Assembly (NCBI RefSeq): GCF_040054535.1
Contig: NC_090777.1
Location: forward strand, 8,837,501-8,901,500
Length of the DNA stretch: 64,000 nt
Origin: Antennarius striatus
Taxonomy: Eukaryota > Chordata > Actinopteri > Lophiiformes > Antennariidae
Direction of reading: 5' to 3'
Within the stretch, counting starts at the first letter, position 1. Each line of letters opens with the position of its first letter. The notes under the pieces are model-generated. The model saw only the letters and a program-made list of their open reading frames with translations, did no database searches and was not told the DNA's origin. Below are positions 24,491-36,076 of this stretch, piece after piece. Made by a program: the position numbers and the translations under genes.

Positions 24491-25317
24491 CAGCGGTCCC
24501 CAACCTTTTTTGTGCCACAGACCGGTTTCATCTAAGACAATATTTTCACGGACCGGTCTTCATTTGCTCAATAATTGTTAATGACGCCAGTACAGCTGTA
24601 GTCTAATAATAAATGATCCACAGTGGTTTTATGTAAAATGCAGACATCAACAAACAATAAACAACCTTTTTTTCATAAATTGATAATGAACATCTCTGTA
24701 AACAAGAAAATTCTAAGAAATAATTATTTTAAAAACTCGATTCAAGTGATTGTACTGATGAGGTTTTTGTTTGTTTTTTAGTGTAGCGACTTACAATCAG
24801 TGCATTCAACGTAGGAGAAATACTGATCATTTCCAATAAAAAGGTGAACAAGTCAATCAAATAATAATAATTGCAATAATAAGAATTAGTGGTTGGGGAC
24901 CACTGATCTAGGGGTAACGAGACACCTGAAGTGTGTTCCGGATGTCCGCAATTTGGTTTTCTTTACAGTCACTGAAGAAAATCCCGCTTCACAAAGATAG
25001 GGGGTTGGAAATGGAAACAGGGTTTTTGATACTTTTTGGGCGATATCAGGATAATTTGTCTTGACTTTAATCCATAACACTAGCACAGTTGTGGGCGCTT
25101 AATTGTGTGGGTTGATAACCTGTCACATGACCGAGACAGGTCAAGCGGGACAGACGCATGCATTCGTCTGTGCGTCATTCCACACAGATATCACTTTTCA
25201 AAATAAATCATCTTTCAGACTCCGAAATAAATTAAACAGAATTAATGTACATTATTTATTCTTCCTGTGCAGCCAGGCACCAAATGACCCACGGACCATT
25301 ACCAGTCCGTAGCCCAG
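24491..25317. mobile_element. hAT-like (Zaphod/Tip100-type) non-autonomous element
   Basis: Starts 'cagcggtccccaacc' and ends 'ccagtccgtagcccag'. It is flanked by a perfect 8-bp direct repeat AGCTAGAG at 24483-24490 and 25318-25325. The ends contain the 'ccacagaccgg' and 'cacggacc' words common in this hAT group. An internal inverted copy of the terminus ('ggttggggaccactg', 24893-24907) shows a rearranged interior. A related copy in the opposite orientation starts at 60906. Confidence 0.8.
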
Positions 25318-25553
25318 AGCTAGAGTATATTGACAAAGGAAAAAGGCTCCCTAACACAGATTTTAAAAAATTAGTAACCATTAACTCATTTACATTAATG
25401 ATGAGAAATGGAAAAATATAGTGCTGCTGTGTATTTGTGATTAGCTTATTAAAGGGCAGAATGCTGTGAGAACTGAAGACAGCATGTAATGTGCATGATT
25501 GTGAGCACCAGCAATGCACATGTCTCAACACATTTATGACAGGACGGTGGAAG

Positions 25554-25596
25554 GTGAACTAAGGATAGTTAGCTGAAGTAACTATCCTTAGTTCAC
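25554..25596. repeat. Perfect 18-bp hairpin
   Basis: Left arm 25554-25571 'gtgaactaaggatagtta', loop 'gctgaag', right arm 25579-25596, an exact reverse complement. No ORF nearby; function unknown. Confidence 0.95.
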
Positions 25597-26288
25597 TTTT
25601 GTGTTCTCTCCCACTCACCTTGCCACCATGTGAACCATTGTTTACATGGGGCATCAAAGTGTGTTATATTTTTATATAATATATATGGCGTATTGAATTG
25701 AACTAAATATTCAATTATTTGCTTGAAATATTAAACATTGCACAAACATTATATCAACATAACACTTTGGTTATTTTTATAGTTCAGTTTGTTGTATTCT
25801 TTTTAAATGAATAACAAGAACAATTTGTGACTGTAACAAAGCCCACAAAACAAGCAGAGTTGTTGAGTCTTCCATATACAGACAGGCGGTTGTTCAACAA
25901 TCAGTGAAACAAACTTTGGCAAAACCTATTCTTGTATAGCTGGTGATTTGTAAGCATAATGCAACCTTTTGTGCCTTCATGAGTTTGTATAAAAACACAC
26001 ATAAAAACGATTTACCTGCACAAAGCTATTTACCTTTTTGTCAAAAGTAAATTGATCAAAATTACTTTCCTCCACTCCCCTGAGGGTGGACTCTGCCATA
26101 GCTCTGCAAGTACCAGGATGTGTCTCTCAATGATCACTTTACAGGGGTGGTACTCTTACCTGTCTGGCAGGCTGAGCTACTCAAAGCTAGTGCACCGGCA
26201 TGCAAGCACACCCTCCAGGATCTGGGTGATTGGAGGAGGGTTGAGGAGAGGTGGAGCTTTTTGGGACCTCCCATGCAGTTGGATGCAG

Positions 26289-26295
26289 ATAAAAA
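26289..26295 (+). promoter_or_regulatory. TATA-like box of the second keratin gene
   Basis: ATAAAAA lies 126 bp upstream of the ATG at 26421. A start site about 30 bp downstream would give a 5' UTR of about 100 bp, normal for keratins. 25597-26288 contains no other recognisable feature apart from AT-rich DNA. Confidence 0.55.
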
Positions 26296-26420
26296 TCCAG
26301 CATTTGCAGGATTAAGACACTTTGAGGTGCTTGACTCTCCTCTTAGTGTGCTCTGCCAAACATCTCTCTGCTCCCCCTTTGCTCTGGGAATCCTTCTTTC
26401 TTAGACAAAACAAATCCAAA

Positions 26421-29400
26421 ATGCAGTCTGTGCAATCAAGATCTGTCACCTATCGCACCTCGGTCCCTCGAGGGAGCGCTGCGAGTCTTCAAAACTTTGG
26501 TGCGCGTAGTTTAGGCGGAAGGGAATTTACCATGCAATCTGTCAATGTGATTCCGACACAGCAAAGACAAAGCCAGAGATATTCTTTGTATAGCAGTGCT
26601 GGTGGTTTCAATGCTAGTGGTGGTTTCAGTGCTGGTGGAAGCCTTAATAGGATGCCGATACAGCAAATAGATAAAGTCCAGGTCAACACGGCCCTGCTGA
26701 ACTTAGCGCCTCTACAAATCGACTCCAATATCCAATCCGTCCGGAACGAAGAGAAAGAGCAGATCAAGACTCTGAATGACAAATTTGCATGCTTCATCGA
26801 CAAAGTGAGTGACTCCTTTGTATTTTGGTTGCAGCTTCTGTATTTTGTTTATATCTGGCATACATTTATCATAATGTTGAAAATCTTGCCTTTGCTGTTA
26901 AATTGCCTTTGATGTGTTTTGCACTATTTATACGGGAAGGGTTTTGTAGTTTAGTGAGAAAAAAAAATAGTGCTAATTTTACAGGGTCTTTGATAAACAA
27001 TAGGTGAACCTACCTAAAACTTGATTACATGATTAATGCACTGAGTTAATTTGTTTGATGCAAATGTATCGGACTGCCATTAGGGACCATTGATAACAGT
27101 GCATTTGACGCTAGATCAAATTTTGAAAAATAATACCACCAATATGGTGATGTTCAATATAACTTATTCTGCAGGTATGTCTGAAGGAATGCTGTCAAAC
27201 CCATTATCTGCATCTGCAAACAACAAAGCAATGCTGTAAGCTGAACTGCATCTGAAACTAATTTAATCTAATTGTAGTCTAATCTAATCTTTAGGTGGCC
27301 TTTTGCCAGATGTCTTTGAGTAGTGCAAGCACAAGAGTGGTCTAGCAGTACACTGGTCGTATCCAATGACTGGTGACTGTCAGTAGAATGCGGGTAGGGG
27401 ACAAACTATTGCCTTTTGTCATAGTATCAAGGATAGCCATATTTCACCAATTGAAAATATATTCAAATCTAATCTATGAAAATCTACCTATGTGCATTTG
27501 TATCTTATGATGCATGAAAATAAAGTTCCTGAGTTTTTAATGCTCTCATCTACACTTTAATGTATACCTGAAGATTTAATAAGGAGGGATGAACAACAAA
27601 TTTGCTGCGATAAGATACTTAGCTCTGATTGCCATTTCTACAGTGGGGTACCTACATAAATTCACTCAGAAAGAGTGAGCATTGTGGAAGTGACAAAGCA
27701 ATTTCCCACCAAATTAAACCTCCAGACATGTAAGCATGCCCAAATTCGAGGAATGGCTTGTAGGCAGAGCAGTGTGCCTTGTAATCATAATGTGATCTCA
27801 ACAACTTGTGAACATGTTGGATATGTCAGATGGTCATCGAAATGTAGTATTGTTCATTTGCACTGTGTGAAGATACATTAGTTTGTTGTGTGTGAAGCAT
27901 TTTAACGCAGCAGCCTATTTGATGCAGGCCAACGTTTTTGTGTGGGTAAGCCACACAAGGGTGTGGCTCAGTTGATCACCTGATGAAAGTAGGCAAACAT
28001 CCTTGTTTCCTTAGAGATATTGTGTGTCATAATGAAGGAGACAATAAAAATAATATAATTGTTATTCATTGTTATTTATAGTGTATTTAAACATGAAAAA
28101 AAAAAAAAAACATATAGATGTGGGTTATAACACTCTTCATATACTGATAGCGGATCTAAATTTGGTGAATTATTTCATCTTTTAGGTTCGCTTCTTGGAG
28201 CAGCAGAACAAAATGCTGGAAACCAAGTGGAAACTGCTCCAAGAACAGACCACTACTCGCTCCAACATCGATGCTATGTTTGAGGCATACATTAACAACC
28301 TCCGCAGACAGCTGGAAGGGCTTGGCAATGAGAAGGTGAAGCTGGAGGGGGAGCTGAGGAACATGCAAGGCTTGGTTGAAGACTTCAAGAACAAGTGAGT
28401 TCATTCATGTGTCTAACATTAAAACTGACTTACAGTAGTTGATGTTGTTCCCATCCGCTAATTTTTACACATTGTGTGTCAGATATGAAGATGAAATCAA
28501 CAAGCGTGCTTCTGTGGAGAATGATTTTGTGCTCCTCAAGAAGGTGAGAGCAGATTTGGAATTTATAAATCCTTTTACTCACCCATGTCAAAAAAAATAT
28601 TACTTTCTGTCACACACATAACCAATAACCACTGGACACCACGTTTTTCTTCTCTACTTACAGGATGTAGATGGTGCCTACATGAACAGGGTTGAGCTAG
28701 AGGCCAAGGTTGACGCCCTTCAGGATGAGATTAACTTCCTCAGATCTGTCTATGAAGCAGTAAGAAAAATAAACCACAACAATTGTAAACTAATTTTTAG
28801 AAAAACGGTTTTGTGTTTACAAATAATTGCAAGAGAAATATAACAAAAGTAGTAGTAGTAATAGTGGTAGTGGTAGTCATAGTCATAGTAGTAGTAGTAA
28901 TAGTAGTAGTAGTAGCAATAGTAGTAGTAGAGGTATAAGAGAAAGTATAATTGCACTGATTGTACACTATTTACTGTATTACGTTTTTGAATTATTAACA
29001 TCAGATTTCTTGCACAGGAACTTTGTGAGCTCCAGAGTCAGATCAAAGACACCTCGGTCATTGTGGAGATGGACAACCGTCGTCACCTGAACATGGATGA
29101 CGTTGTGAAGTCAGTCAAGGATCAGTATGAAAACATTGCCAACCAGTCCCGCAAGGACACCGAACTATGGTACCAGCAAAAGGTAATAATGCAAACATTA
29201 TTTCACCACAAACAACCATATTCTGCATTATCGAGTAAAAGTAGATAAATGTGGAATCTTAGTGAAATCTGTAATAACAAGGACTATATACTTATACTAT
29301 TTCAGGTGACTGATTTGCAGACCTCTGCTGGACAGACTGGCGATGAGCTTCGTAACACCAAAATGGAGATTGCTGACCTGAACCGAATGATAACCCGCCT

Positions 29401-30322
29401 CCAGAACGAGATTGATGCAATCAAGGCACAGGTGAAAGAGAAAAATAACCTTTGCTTAATTTGACTATAGGTTGTCACCTGTTCATTAAGCTCACAAACA
29501 TGGTATTAATATGCTCCAAAAACCTAACACTGACCACGTGAAAGGCATTACGAATAAATGAGAACATTTCCAACAAAAGTGTTTTTCATTTTCCAAACGA
29601 ACAGCGCTGCAACCTAGAAGCTCAGATCGCTGAGGCTGAGGAGAGAGGTGAAATGGCTGTCCGGGATGCCAAGGCCCGCATTAAGGACCTGGAAGATGCC
29701 CTGCAGAGAGCCAAACAGGACATGGCCCGCCAGGTTCGCGAGTACCAAGAGCTTATGAATGTCAAACTGGCTCTTGACATTGAGATTGCCACCTATAGGA
29801 AACTTCTGGAAGGAGAGGAATGCAGGTAGGTACTTTGAATGCATTTTGCATGGACATTGTACATCCAACTACTGTATATCATCAACCAAATTTTTACATT
29901 GATGTGTTATTCTGCAGACTTGCAGAAGGTGGTGGACAGGCAACAATCCACATCCAGACAACTAGTGGTATGTATTGAAGTGCATTGTTAGAATTGTTAG
30001 AAGTCATTTCTGAGTCTTTTCAGGAGAAAAGATTAAAGATCAAAATATGAGAAAAGATACTACAAAGAGTTGCAATTGGTGTTGAGGTTTTATGAAATTC
30101 GGGTTCCTGTCATTTCATTTAATAATGTGTTTATTTATGTCATTTTTCGCAGGTGGTGGCGGTGTCAGCTACGGTGGTGGCTCTGCCGGCTACGGTGGTG
30201 GCTCTGCCGGCTACGGTGGTGGCGCTGGTAGAATGATCGGAGGCGGTATGGGCACCACAGGTGGTAGTGGTACCATGGTCAACACCTCAAGAGTGACCTC
30301 CAGTTATACTTCCAATTATTAA
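26421..30322 (+). CDS. Type II keratin, complete nine-exon gene
   Basis: Structural protein of cytoplasmic keratin filaments, obligate partner of a type I keratin. Nine coding exons: 26421-26804, 28186-28394, 28483-28543, 28664-28759, 29018-29182, 29306-29431, 29605-29825, 29918-29967 and 30153-30322. These total 1482 bp, or 493 residues and a TAA. Sizes 209/61/96/165/126/221 are the standard type II pattern. The head (about 110 residues) is Ser/Gly rich. The rod begins [20 protein letters not shown], where most keratins have FASFIDK, and ends [15 protein letters not shown]. The tail is Gly/Tyr rich with tandem GGGSAGYGG units and ends [11 protein letters not shown], lacking the K8-type IETRDG motif of the first gene. 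The start is the first ATG after the TATA-like box. It is a tandem paralogue of the gene at 174-1556. It resembles fish krt4/krt5/krt8-group keratins; the exact orthologue is unresolved. Confidence 0.95.
28848..28935 (+). repeat. (AGT)n-type microsatellite in keratin intron 4
   Basis: An imperfect trinucleotide run (AGT with GGT/CAT variants) lies between exons 28664-28759 and 29018-29182. Confidence 0.9.
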
Positions 30323-31066
30323 AGACAACAGTCTTATTCCCATCTTTTCTCATTTTATTCTCTTCATCATGCATTCTTAATCTCCCCAGTACCCATGCTA
30401 AAAAGATTTGCTAAACTCAACAACCTCGTTCAGACACCTAGTCATCATCAGCAACATTTAAATTCACCATTCAGAGCTGGCAGATCCATCTAATGGTACT
30501 GCTCTCAGTGCTTTTAGTTCTTGTGTTGCTGCGTCTGCTTTGGCACCAGAATAATTATGCTATTGAAGATACAACTAGAGGCAGAGAGATTATTAAACTG
30601 AAAAAAAAAAAAGAGCAACAAAGATTTGAGTCAATCCTCTCTTTCATCTATCAGTCAGCCTGGCTGTCTTTTGGTTGCTGGACATGCTGTCTTGCAGTCA
30701 TAACATATTCTTTGACTGCATATTGCACACAATATGATGACAGTAGGGTCTTGGATTCCTGGAGGAGGAGGTCCAGAATAGAACACCCAAATGCTGTAAA
30801 GTCTTTCCTCAATTTATGTTCCTGTTGACTCACATGTGTCATATTGTTGTGTATTTTGACATCATCAAAAGCAGCCACATATTGGACTTTTGTGCTTGGG
30901 ATTCTCCTTTTCTTCACTTATTGAGAGGGAAAACGAGCTCTCCAGTATATAAATGGTATTTTATCCTGCTTTACTTCCATTTTCATACTGAATTAAAAAA
31001 GCAACAAGGATACGGCTGACTGGAGGAAACAGATTTATTGTGAATTTGTACCAGCAAAACGTCAAG

Positions 31067-31072
31067 AATAAA
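31067..31072 (+). terminator. Possible poly(A) signal of the second keratin gene
   Basis: AATAAA lies 745 bp downstream of the TAA at 30320-30322. The stretch between has no supported ORF. A nearer signal is not evident, but use of this one is inferred. Confidence 0.4.
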
Positions 31073-31208
31073 TCTGATACATCTGACCGTTGTTCTGCTT
31101 TGTCTTGTTAATTTCAGTGTAAGGTGACTTTTGAGCCATACAAGTTATTTGAGTTATAAGACTTTACTTAAAGACACCTTTTTACCAATTGCTAGTACAA
31201 CTAGACCT

Positions 31209-31520
31209 TTATTTGTAATTTATAATTTATATACTCAATCCCCGAAGGGAAATTAGTGGCACACCCTAGTGTTAGTAGCATGCATATACTGTATATTAGT
31301 GCGTACAGGCCCTGAACACACAAACACACACAAGGGGCCTGTATGCATGCAGAGAAGTAGCGGACAGCTCCTGCTTGGTGCGCCCTAATGAGCACCTTGT
31401 AGAGGGCGACCGCACCTTGCTCGAGGGTGCCTCAGCAATGCTCCAGAGGTGAGCTGACACCTCCCACTGTCAGCTCAAACTCTGGGTGTTTTTTGGGCAC
31501 CGATCTTGGAATATTGGATG
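31209..31520 (-). mobile_element. tRNA-derived SINE, copy 3 (head truncated)
   Basis: The reverse complement shares the 'aatttcccttcggggattg' tail and the 'gagctgacagtgggaggtgt' body with the other copies. Its tRNA-like head is cut or diverged just before the LTR that starts at 31537. Confidence 0.8.
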
Positions 31521-31536
31521 CTAATATGGAAATATT

Positions 31537-32103
31537 TGTAACCCTCTTATTGAGTAGGCTGGACAAATATCTATATCTACTGGGCTCTAAATATCTGTAT
31601 ATATCTACCCAATATGTAGGTTCTACTAGGTTCAAGGAGACTGGCGGTCCGCGCATGTCAAGGCATCAAGTCTTGGTGCAGATTTCACTCATAAAAAAAA
31701 ACCAGCCTGTACACAATTGTACAGAGCAGTTACTATTAGTGATCAATTAACAACAAAAAAACACATTCCCATCACATTTTGAAAAGAAAATCATATCCCG
31801 ACTGGTTTTATAATTAATTTGCATTTTCTGGTTTATGTTACTCACCAGGATTATCTTCAACAAAAAGAAAAAAACATCCACTCTCCGTGGCTCAACCACT
31901 CAACACCAAACTTTTTCCAGCGTGTCGCTCTGTATCAAACTTCCACAGCGTCTCCTCCATGCAGACGGCTGCAGCTCATAAAAGCTAATGAGCTCTGAGC
32001 AGGTGCGAGTGTGATTGGCACAGAGGTGCGTTCAACCAAAAAACCCTTTCGAACAGAAATAATAAGAAAATAATACTAACAGTAAAAGTAACGCTGGGTT
32101 ACA
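31537..32103 (-). repeat. 3' LTR (567 bp, internally deleted)
   Basis: TGTAACCC...GGGTTACA termini. Compared with the other LTR it lacks about 380 bp after 'ctactaggttcaagga' and a short tandem duplication. Confidence 0.9.
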
Positions 32104-32115
32104 CTCTCCCCCTCT
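32104..32115 (-). promoter_or_regulatory. Polypurine tract
   Basis: On the minus strand 'agagggggagag' directly precedes the 3' LTR, the primer position for plus-strand DNA synthesis in LTR elements. Confidence 0.8.
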
Positions 32116-32365
32116 AAACTGTTTGAGTCCCTTCATGCATCTTTAACCAATTGGAACACTGTGGAGGGGACAAAACAGATTTGGAGAATGCAACACCTAG
32201 GGTTTGGAAGAAAGAGCCAATATCCAATGTCAGTGGCTCTAATTCATCGTAAGTGAATCTTTGGGGTGGGCATTTTTCTCTTTGAGCGCCTCAATATAAC
32301 TGGCTCTACAATACCGTCACTAACAGATTTGTTACTACTGTCTACCTGGTGAATCGAGAACTGTG

Positions 32366-33094
32366 TCAGTCATGATAGATGTCAATTCCAGGGATGTCAA
32401 TAACCACATGATCTGAAACCTTAGCATTTGAATGAGCAAAGTCAGTACTACTTGCACTAGAGAATTCAGGTTGTGTCAAGGTAGGTTTCTTAACATCAAG
32501 CAAGGGTATTTCTGGTGTTCTGGTGAGTGTTTGAGCTGTGGGAGGAGGCGGTTCAGATTGAACAAAAGGACATTTTGAGATTATTTGAGGATTCCAATTT
32601 CTAACGTATAGAAACTCCTCTTCATCACTCATCTCATCTTCATCACTGTACTCTCCTTCATTGTTATGGTTTTCTGCTTTTCCATTATTGGTTCTGCTCC
32701 TGGTCCTTATTGTCCTTTGATTGCCATTTCGAGAATCAGATCCTGCTTGGTCCAAAGCAGGTAAAAATCTGCAAGGAAGAAGCAAGTCCCTGTGTGGGGA
32801 GTGGAGGTGGGGACCACCTCCACTCTCTGGTTTGACCACATACACAGGACTGTCTTTGATCCGTTTGATAACAACATATATATTTTCTTCCCAACGGTTA
32901 GCAAGTTTGTGTTTCCCTCTGATGTTTACATTTCTTACTAGAATTTGATCGCCTGCAAACAATTCGGCATTTCTGATCTTTTTATCAAATCTCATTTTGT
33001 TCTTCTCCCACATCTTTTTGGAGTGTGGTGGAAAGTTTTTAATACAATAAATTAATACAATAATATAATAAAATAATATATTTAATTGAACCAA
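32366..33094 (-). pseudogene. Gypsy pol C-terminal region downstream of integrase
   Basis: The open frame continues the pol polyprotein after the integrase core. It has a basic stretch (EKNKMRFDKKIRNAE), then a GPY/F-like chromodomain-side segment (GDQILVRNVNIRGKHKLANR, KDSPVYVVKPE). An acidic region follows (EGEYSDEDEMSDEEEF) and then a low-complexity C terminus. The first residues (before about SKKMWEKNK) belong to the insertion that separates it from integrase. Not an env: no signal peptide, no membrane segment, and in line with pol. Non-functional because it is detached. Confidence 0.75.
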
Positions 33095-33830
33095 AGATCT
33101 GGATTGTTGTGTGTGTCAAATCATCCAGCACTTGTGAAGGTGGTCCCAGGATGTCTCGAGGTCATGAAGACGCTGCATGAAAATAATTCCTGTTAGACCA
33201 TGTTTGGAAATGCTTGCATGATTGTGGGTATCCTTGGAAGAAGTTAGACACTGACAGAAGCAGCGAGCCAGATCATTTCATATGCTATACCTGAAATTAG
33301 GATGTATGTTTCTGCACAGGGTCATCCAAAGAATGTCTGCAGCAGATATGTCCTTACAGGGTTTGTGTGACTGATTATATTATGTCATCAAATTGTTTTG
33401 TGAAATTGTTGACTTGATATTTTTGGTAACGTCTGGAAGTCATGACCTACCAACTGAAAGCCCTTAAAGAACTGGTTGAAAGCAGACGGGCCTAGGTTAA
33501 TACCTCCCCCTACTCACGCCTTTAGAGTATATAAAGATATGTGATCCATTTCCTAGTTTGTACTTGAAGTTTTTTCCTGTACCCAGAATATTCTGCAACA
33601 ACACACTGGAGGACTTTATCATCTCCAGAGCTCTCATCATGCTTAGATAAGTATTTGTTGAACTTGTCTGTCTGTCAATATCATCGATGATATTATTGGA
33701 CTCATACTCAACCTGTGGATGATATTATTGTACTGCTACTCAACCTATACATGATTTGAACTGACAAATAAATATCTTGTATTTTACACTGTCTCCTCTC
33801 CTAAAGAGAAACGAAACCCCCACCAGCAAC
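33024..33830 (+). mobile_element. Solo-LTR-like insertion splitting the gypsy integrase region
   Basis: About 0.8 kb of DNA unrelated to gypsy pol lies between the integrase frame (ends near 33830) and its continuation (resumes near 33020). In plus orientation it has 'gagtatataaag' (TATA-like, near 33525) and 'gacaaataaatatc' (AATAAA near 33768), about 240 bp apart, the layout of a U3-R-U5 LTR. The ends resemble TG-GTGG...CCACCAG-CA, but exact borders and a perfect TSD could not be fixed. A solo LTR is an inference. Confidence 0.55.
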
Positions 33831-34988
33831 AAGGGTGTAACTTTCTTGGAGGTTTCCACGGAGATATTTAATGTAGTCAGAGTAGGACTTCGAACTGGTT
33901 CTGCCAGGGTAAGTACCAAGAATGAGATCACTAGGCAGCCCTGGCTGTCTGCCAAACAAATATGGAGAGTACCCTGTAGTGTCATTTTTTGTGCAATTAT
34001 AGGCACGTGTTAAAGGCCTAACAAAGTCTCTCCAGTGATACTTGTCTTTGTCCTCCAGCGTGCCTAACATGTCCAAGAGCGTCCTATTGTACCATTCCAC
34101 CGGGTTGCTGCGGGGATGGTAGGGAGTGGTACGGATCTTACTTGTGCCTATCAGTGTGCAAAGCTCTTTCACGACCTTAGACTCAAAGTCTCTGCCTTGG
34201 TCGCTAAGCAGGCAACTAGGAATACCATAAGGGATGATGAGGTTATCCCAGAGAGTTTTGGCAATGGTTTTCACTTTTTGATCTTTCGTTGGTACTGCAA
34301 CTGCAAATTTCGTAAAATGATCTGTCATTACCAGCACATTTCTAGTGTCTCGACTGTCCGGCTCAATAGACAAGTAATCAATGCACACTAGTTCAAGAGG
34401 GTAAGTTGCCTGAATGTTCTCCAGTGGTGCAGCTTTTTGAGGAAGCCCCTTTCTCATAAGACAACGGAAACATTTCTTGCACTTATCTTCAATGGACTGG
34501 GACATTCTTGGCCAGTAAAATCTTGCCCGAGCGAGGTGAAGGGCCCGCTCAAAACCGAGATGACCAACTTCGTCGTGCACACCTTGTAAAGCTTGTTCAC
34601 GATACTGTTGTGGCAATACTTGTTGGTAAACAGGGCAACCTTTATCGTTAACCCTTCTGTACAGCACGTCATTACTCAGCTCAAGATTGTTCCATTGTTT
34701 CAGCAAGAGTTTAACATCATTTGTTTCATATTTTGTTTGGTTGGCACTGGGTTTCAAACTTTTTTCCAACAGGGCTTTGACACGAGCAATATATGGGTCA
34801 ACCTTGTGTGCTGTGCACCAGTCAGCATCTGTCATTGATGGTAAGATGTCTTCTCCATAAGCCTCGCTAACTGATGTGGGGTCGATGGCGAGAGACTCGA
34901 CAATTAGGTGGGATTCTGATGGACTTGACACAATGTCGCTGGCACAAAGCAGAAAATATTTCATGATCAAGTTCAGTTTGCACGTCAA
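33801..34988 (-). pseudogene. Gypsy integrase
   Basis: Inserts element cDNA into host DNA. Visible parts: the H2C2 zinc-binding region (GHLGFERALHLARARFYWP, then CKKCFRCLMRKG), and the core with the DDE residues in CIDYLSIEPDSRD, LLSDQGRDFESKVV and HPRSNPVEWYNRTLLDML. The third Glu is kept although the usual ERFNR reads EWYNR. The first residues of the frame come from the upstream RNase H-IN linker. The last eight or so (about LVAGGGFVSL) come from the insertion at 33024-33830, so the protein is cut before its C-terminal domain. Confidence 0.85.
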
Positions 34989-35160
34989 TTAAACGTATCC
35001 TCATATCAATACAAGCTTTTTCTTTGACAAATGGTTCATCTTCCCAAGGTGGTTCTTGGGGTCGCCTGGACAACCCATCGGCATCTTTGATTGGCCTGCC
35101 CTGTACTTTATGGTGAAGTGATAAGTATACAAGGCAGCTAACATCTATGTCCTGCTGCAT

Positions 35161-35930
35161 CTAACTTGGCAGTTGTTAAGATGTAGGTCAATGGATTGTT
35201 ATGTCAGGACACGGAAACTGGAACCATAAAGGTAATCACTAAATTTATCACACCGCCCACTTGAGGGCTAAGAATTCAAGTGTATGTGTGGGATAGTTCT
35301 GTTCACTCTTAGAAAGCCCACGACTAGCATACGCAATCGGACTCAGTCTCCCTCCTTGCTCCTGGTAGAGCGCAGCTCCCAACCCATCACGACAGGCATC
35401 AGTGTGTAACACATAAGGGAGTTGTGGGTTGGCGAAAGCAAGAATGGGTGCAGATGTTAGCTTCTCAATTATTGTTTGGAATGCAGTTTCACACTCCTTA
35501 GTCCATTGTTCTCCAAGAGGCCGATTGGGACTGTGAGCTAGTTTGGGTGGTTCTCTTTTGTAGATTTTGCCTCTTTTCTTTGGTGGGCAATAGCCTGAAG
35601 TGATACGGTTCAATGGTTTGGCTATCTTGGAGTACCCTTCAATGAAACGCCTATAGTATCCAGCGAAGCCTAAAAAACATTTGAGCTCTTTGAAACTGGA
35701 TGGTCGTGGCCAACTTTTCAGAGCAGAGATCTTTTCTGGATCTGTATGGACTCCATGAGCATCCACAATGTGACCTAAATACTTAACAGAGTTTCTGAAG
35801 AAGTGACATTTTTCTGGGGATAATTTAAGACCATAGTCTCTCAGGCGAGTGAGCACTTTCATTAGTCTGGTTTCGTGTTCTTCTAATGTGTCTCAGAACA
35901 CTATTAGATCGTCTAAAAAGACATGTCATC
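35161..35930 (-). pseudogene. Gypsy reverse transcriptase C-terminal part plus RNase H
   Basis: Starts inside RT with FLDDLIVF (the YxDD box, here FLDD) followed by a stop. Then come the thumb/connection motifs LKLSPEKCHFFRNSVKYLGH, FLGFAGYYRRFIEGYSKIAK and RNase H: PYVLHTDACRDGLGAALYQ, YASRGLSKSEQNYPTHTLEF. The C-terminal end of RNase H is broken by frame shifts near 35247-35161. Immediately upstream, 36107-35913 encodes the pre-RT linker (QSIPEVFAFDDMSF) and joins directly to FLDD. The RT fingers and palm have therefore been deleted, roughly 130 residues by comparison with family members. Confidence 0.85.
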
Positions 35931-36076
35931 AAAAGCAAAAACCTCTGGAATAGATTGCAACTTTTTAAGAATGCGTTCTTTCCATTGCTCAGAAAGAGGA
36001 GAATGATCAAGGCTGAGTGCAAGTTTGTCATTGTCATCATTGTGTTGACTTGCATTGTCCTGAGTTCGACCAGGGG

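Noticed and set aside
28750..29090. Tyr-rich and Ser-rich ORFs in keratin intron 4
   Set aside because: Shadows of the trinucleotide repeat inside an intron.
30493..30917. Plus and minus ORFs of 111 and 88 residues after the keratin stop
   Set aside because: No recognisable domain; probably keratin 3' UTR.
32366..33094. Env-like gene downstream of gypsy integrase
   Set aside because: No signal peptide, membrane span or Cys pattern. It continues the pol C-terminal region.
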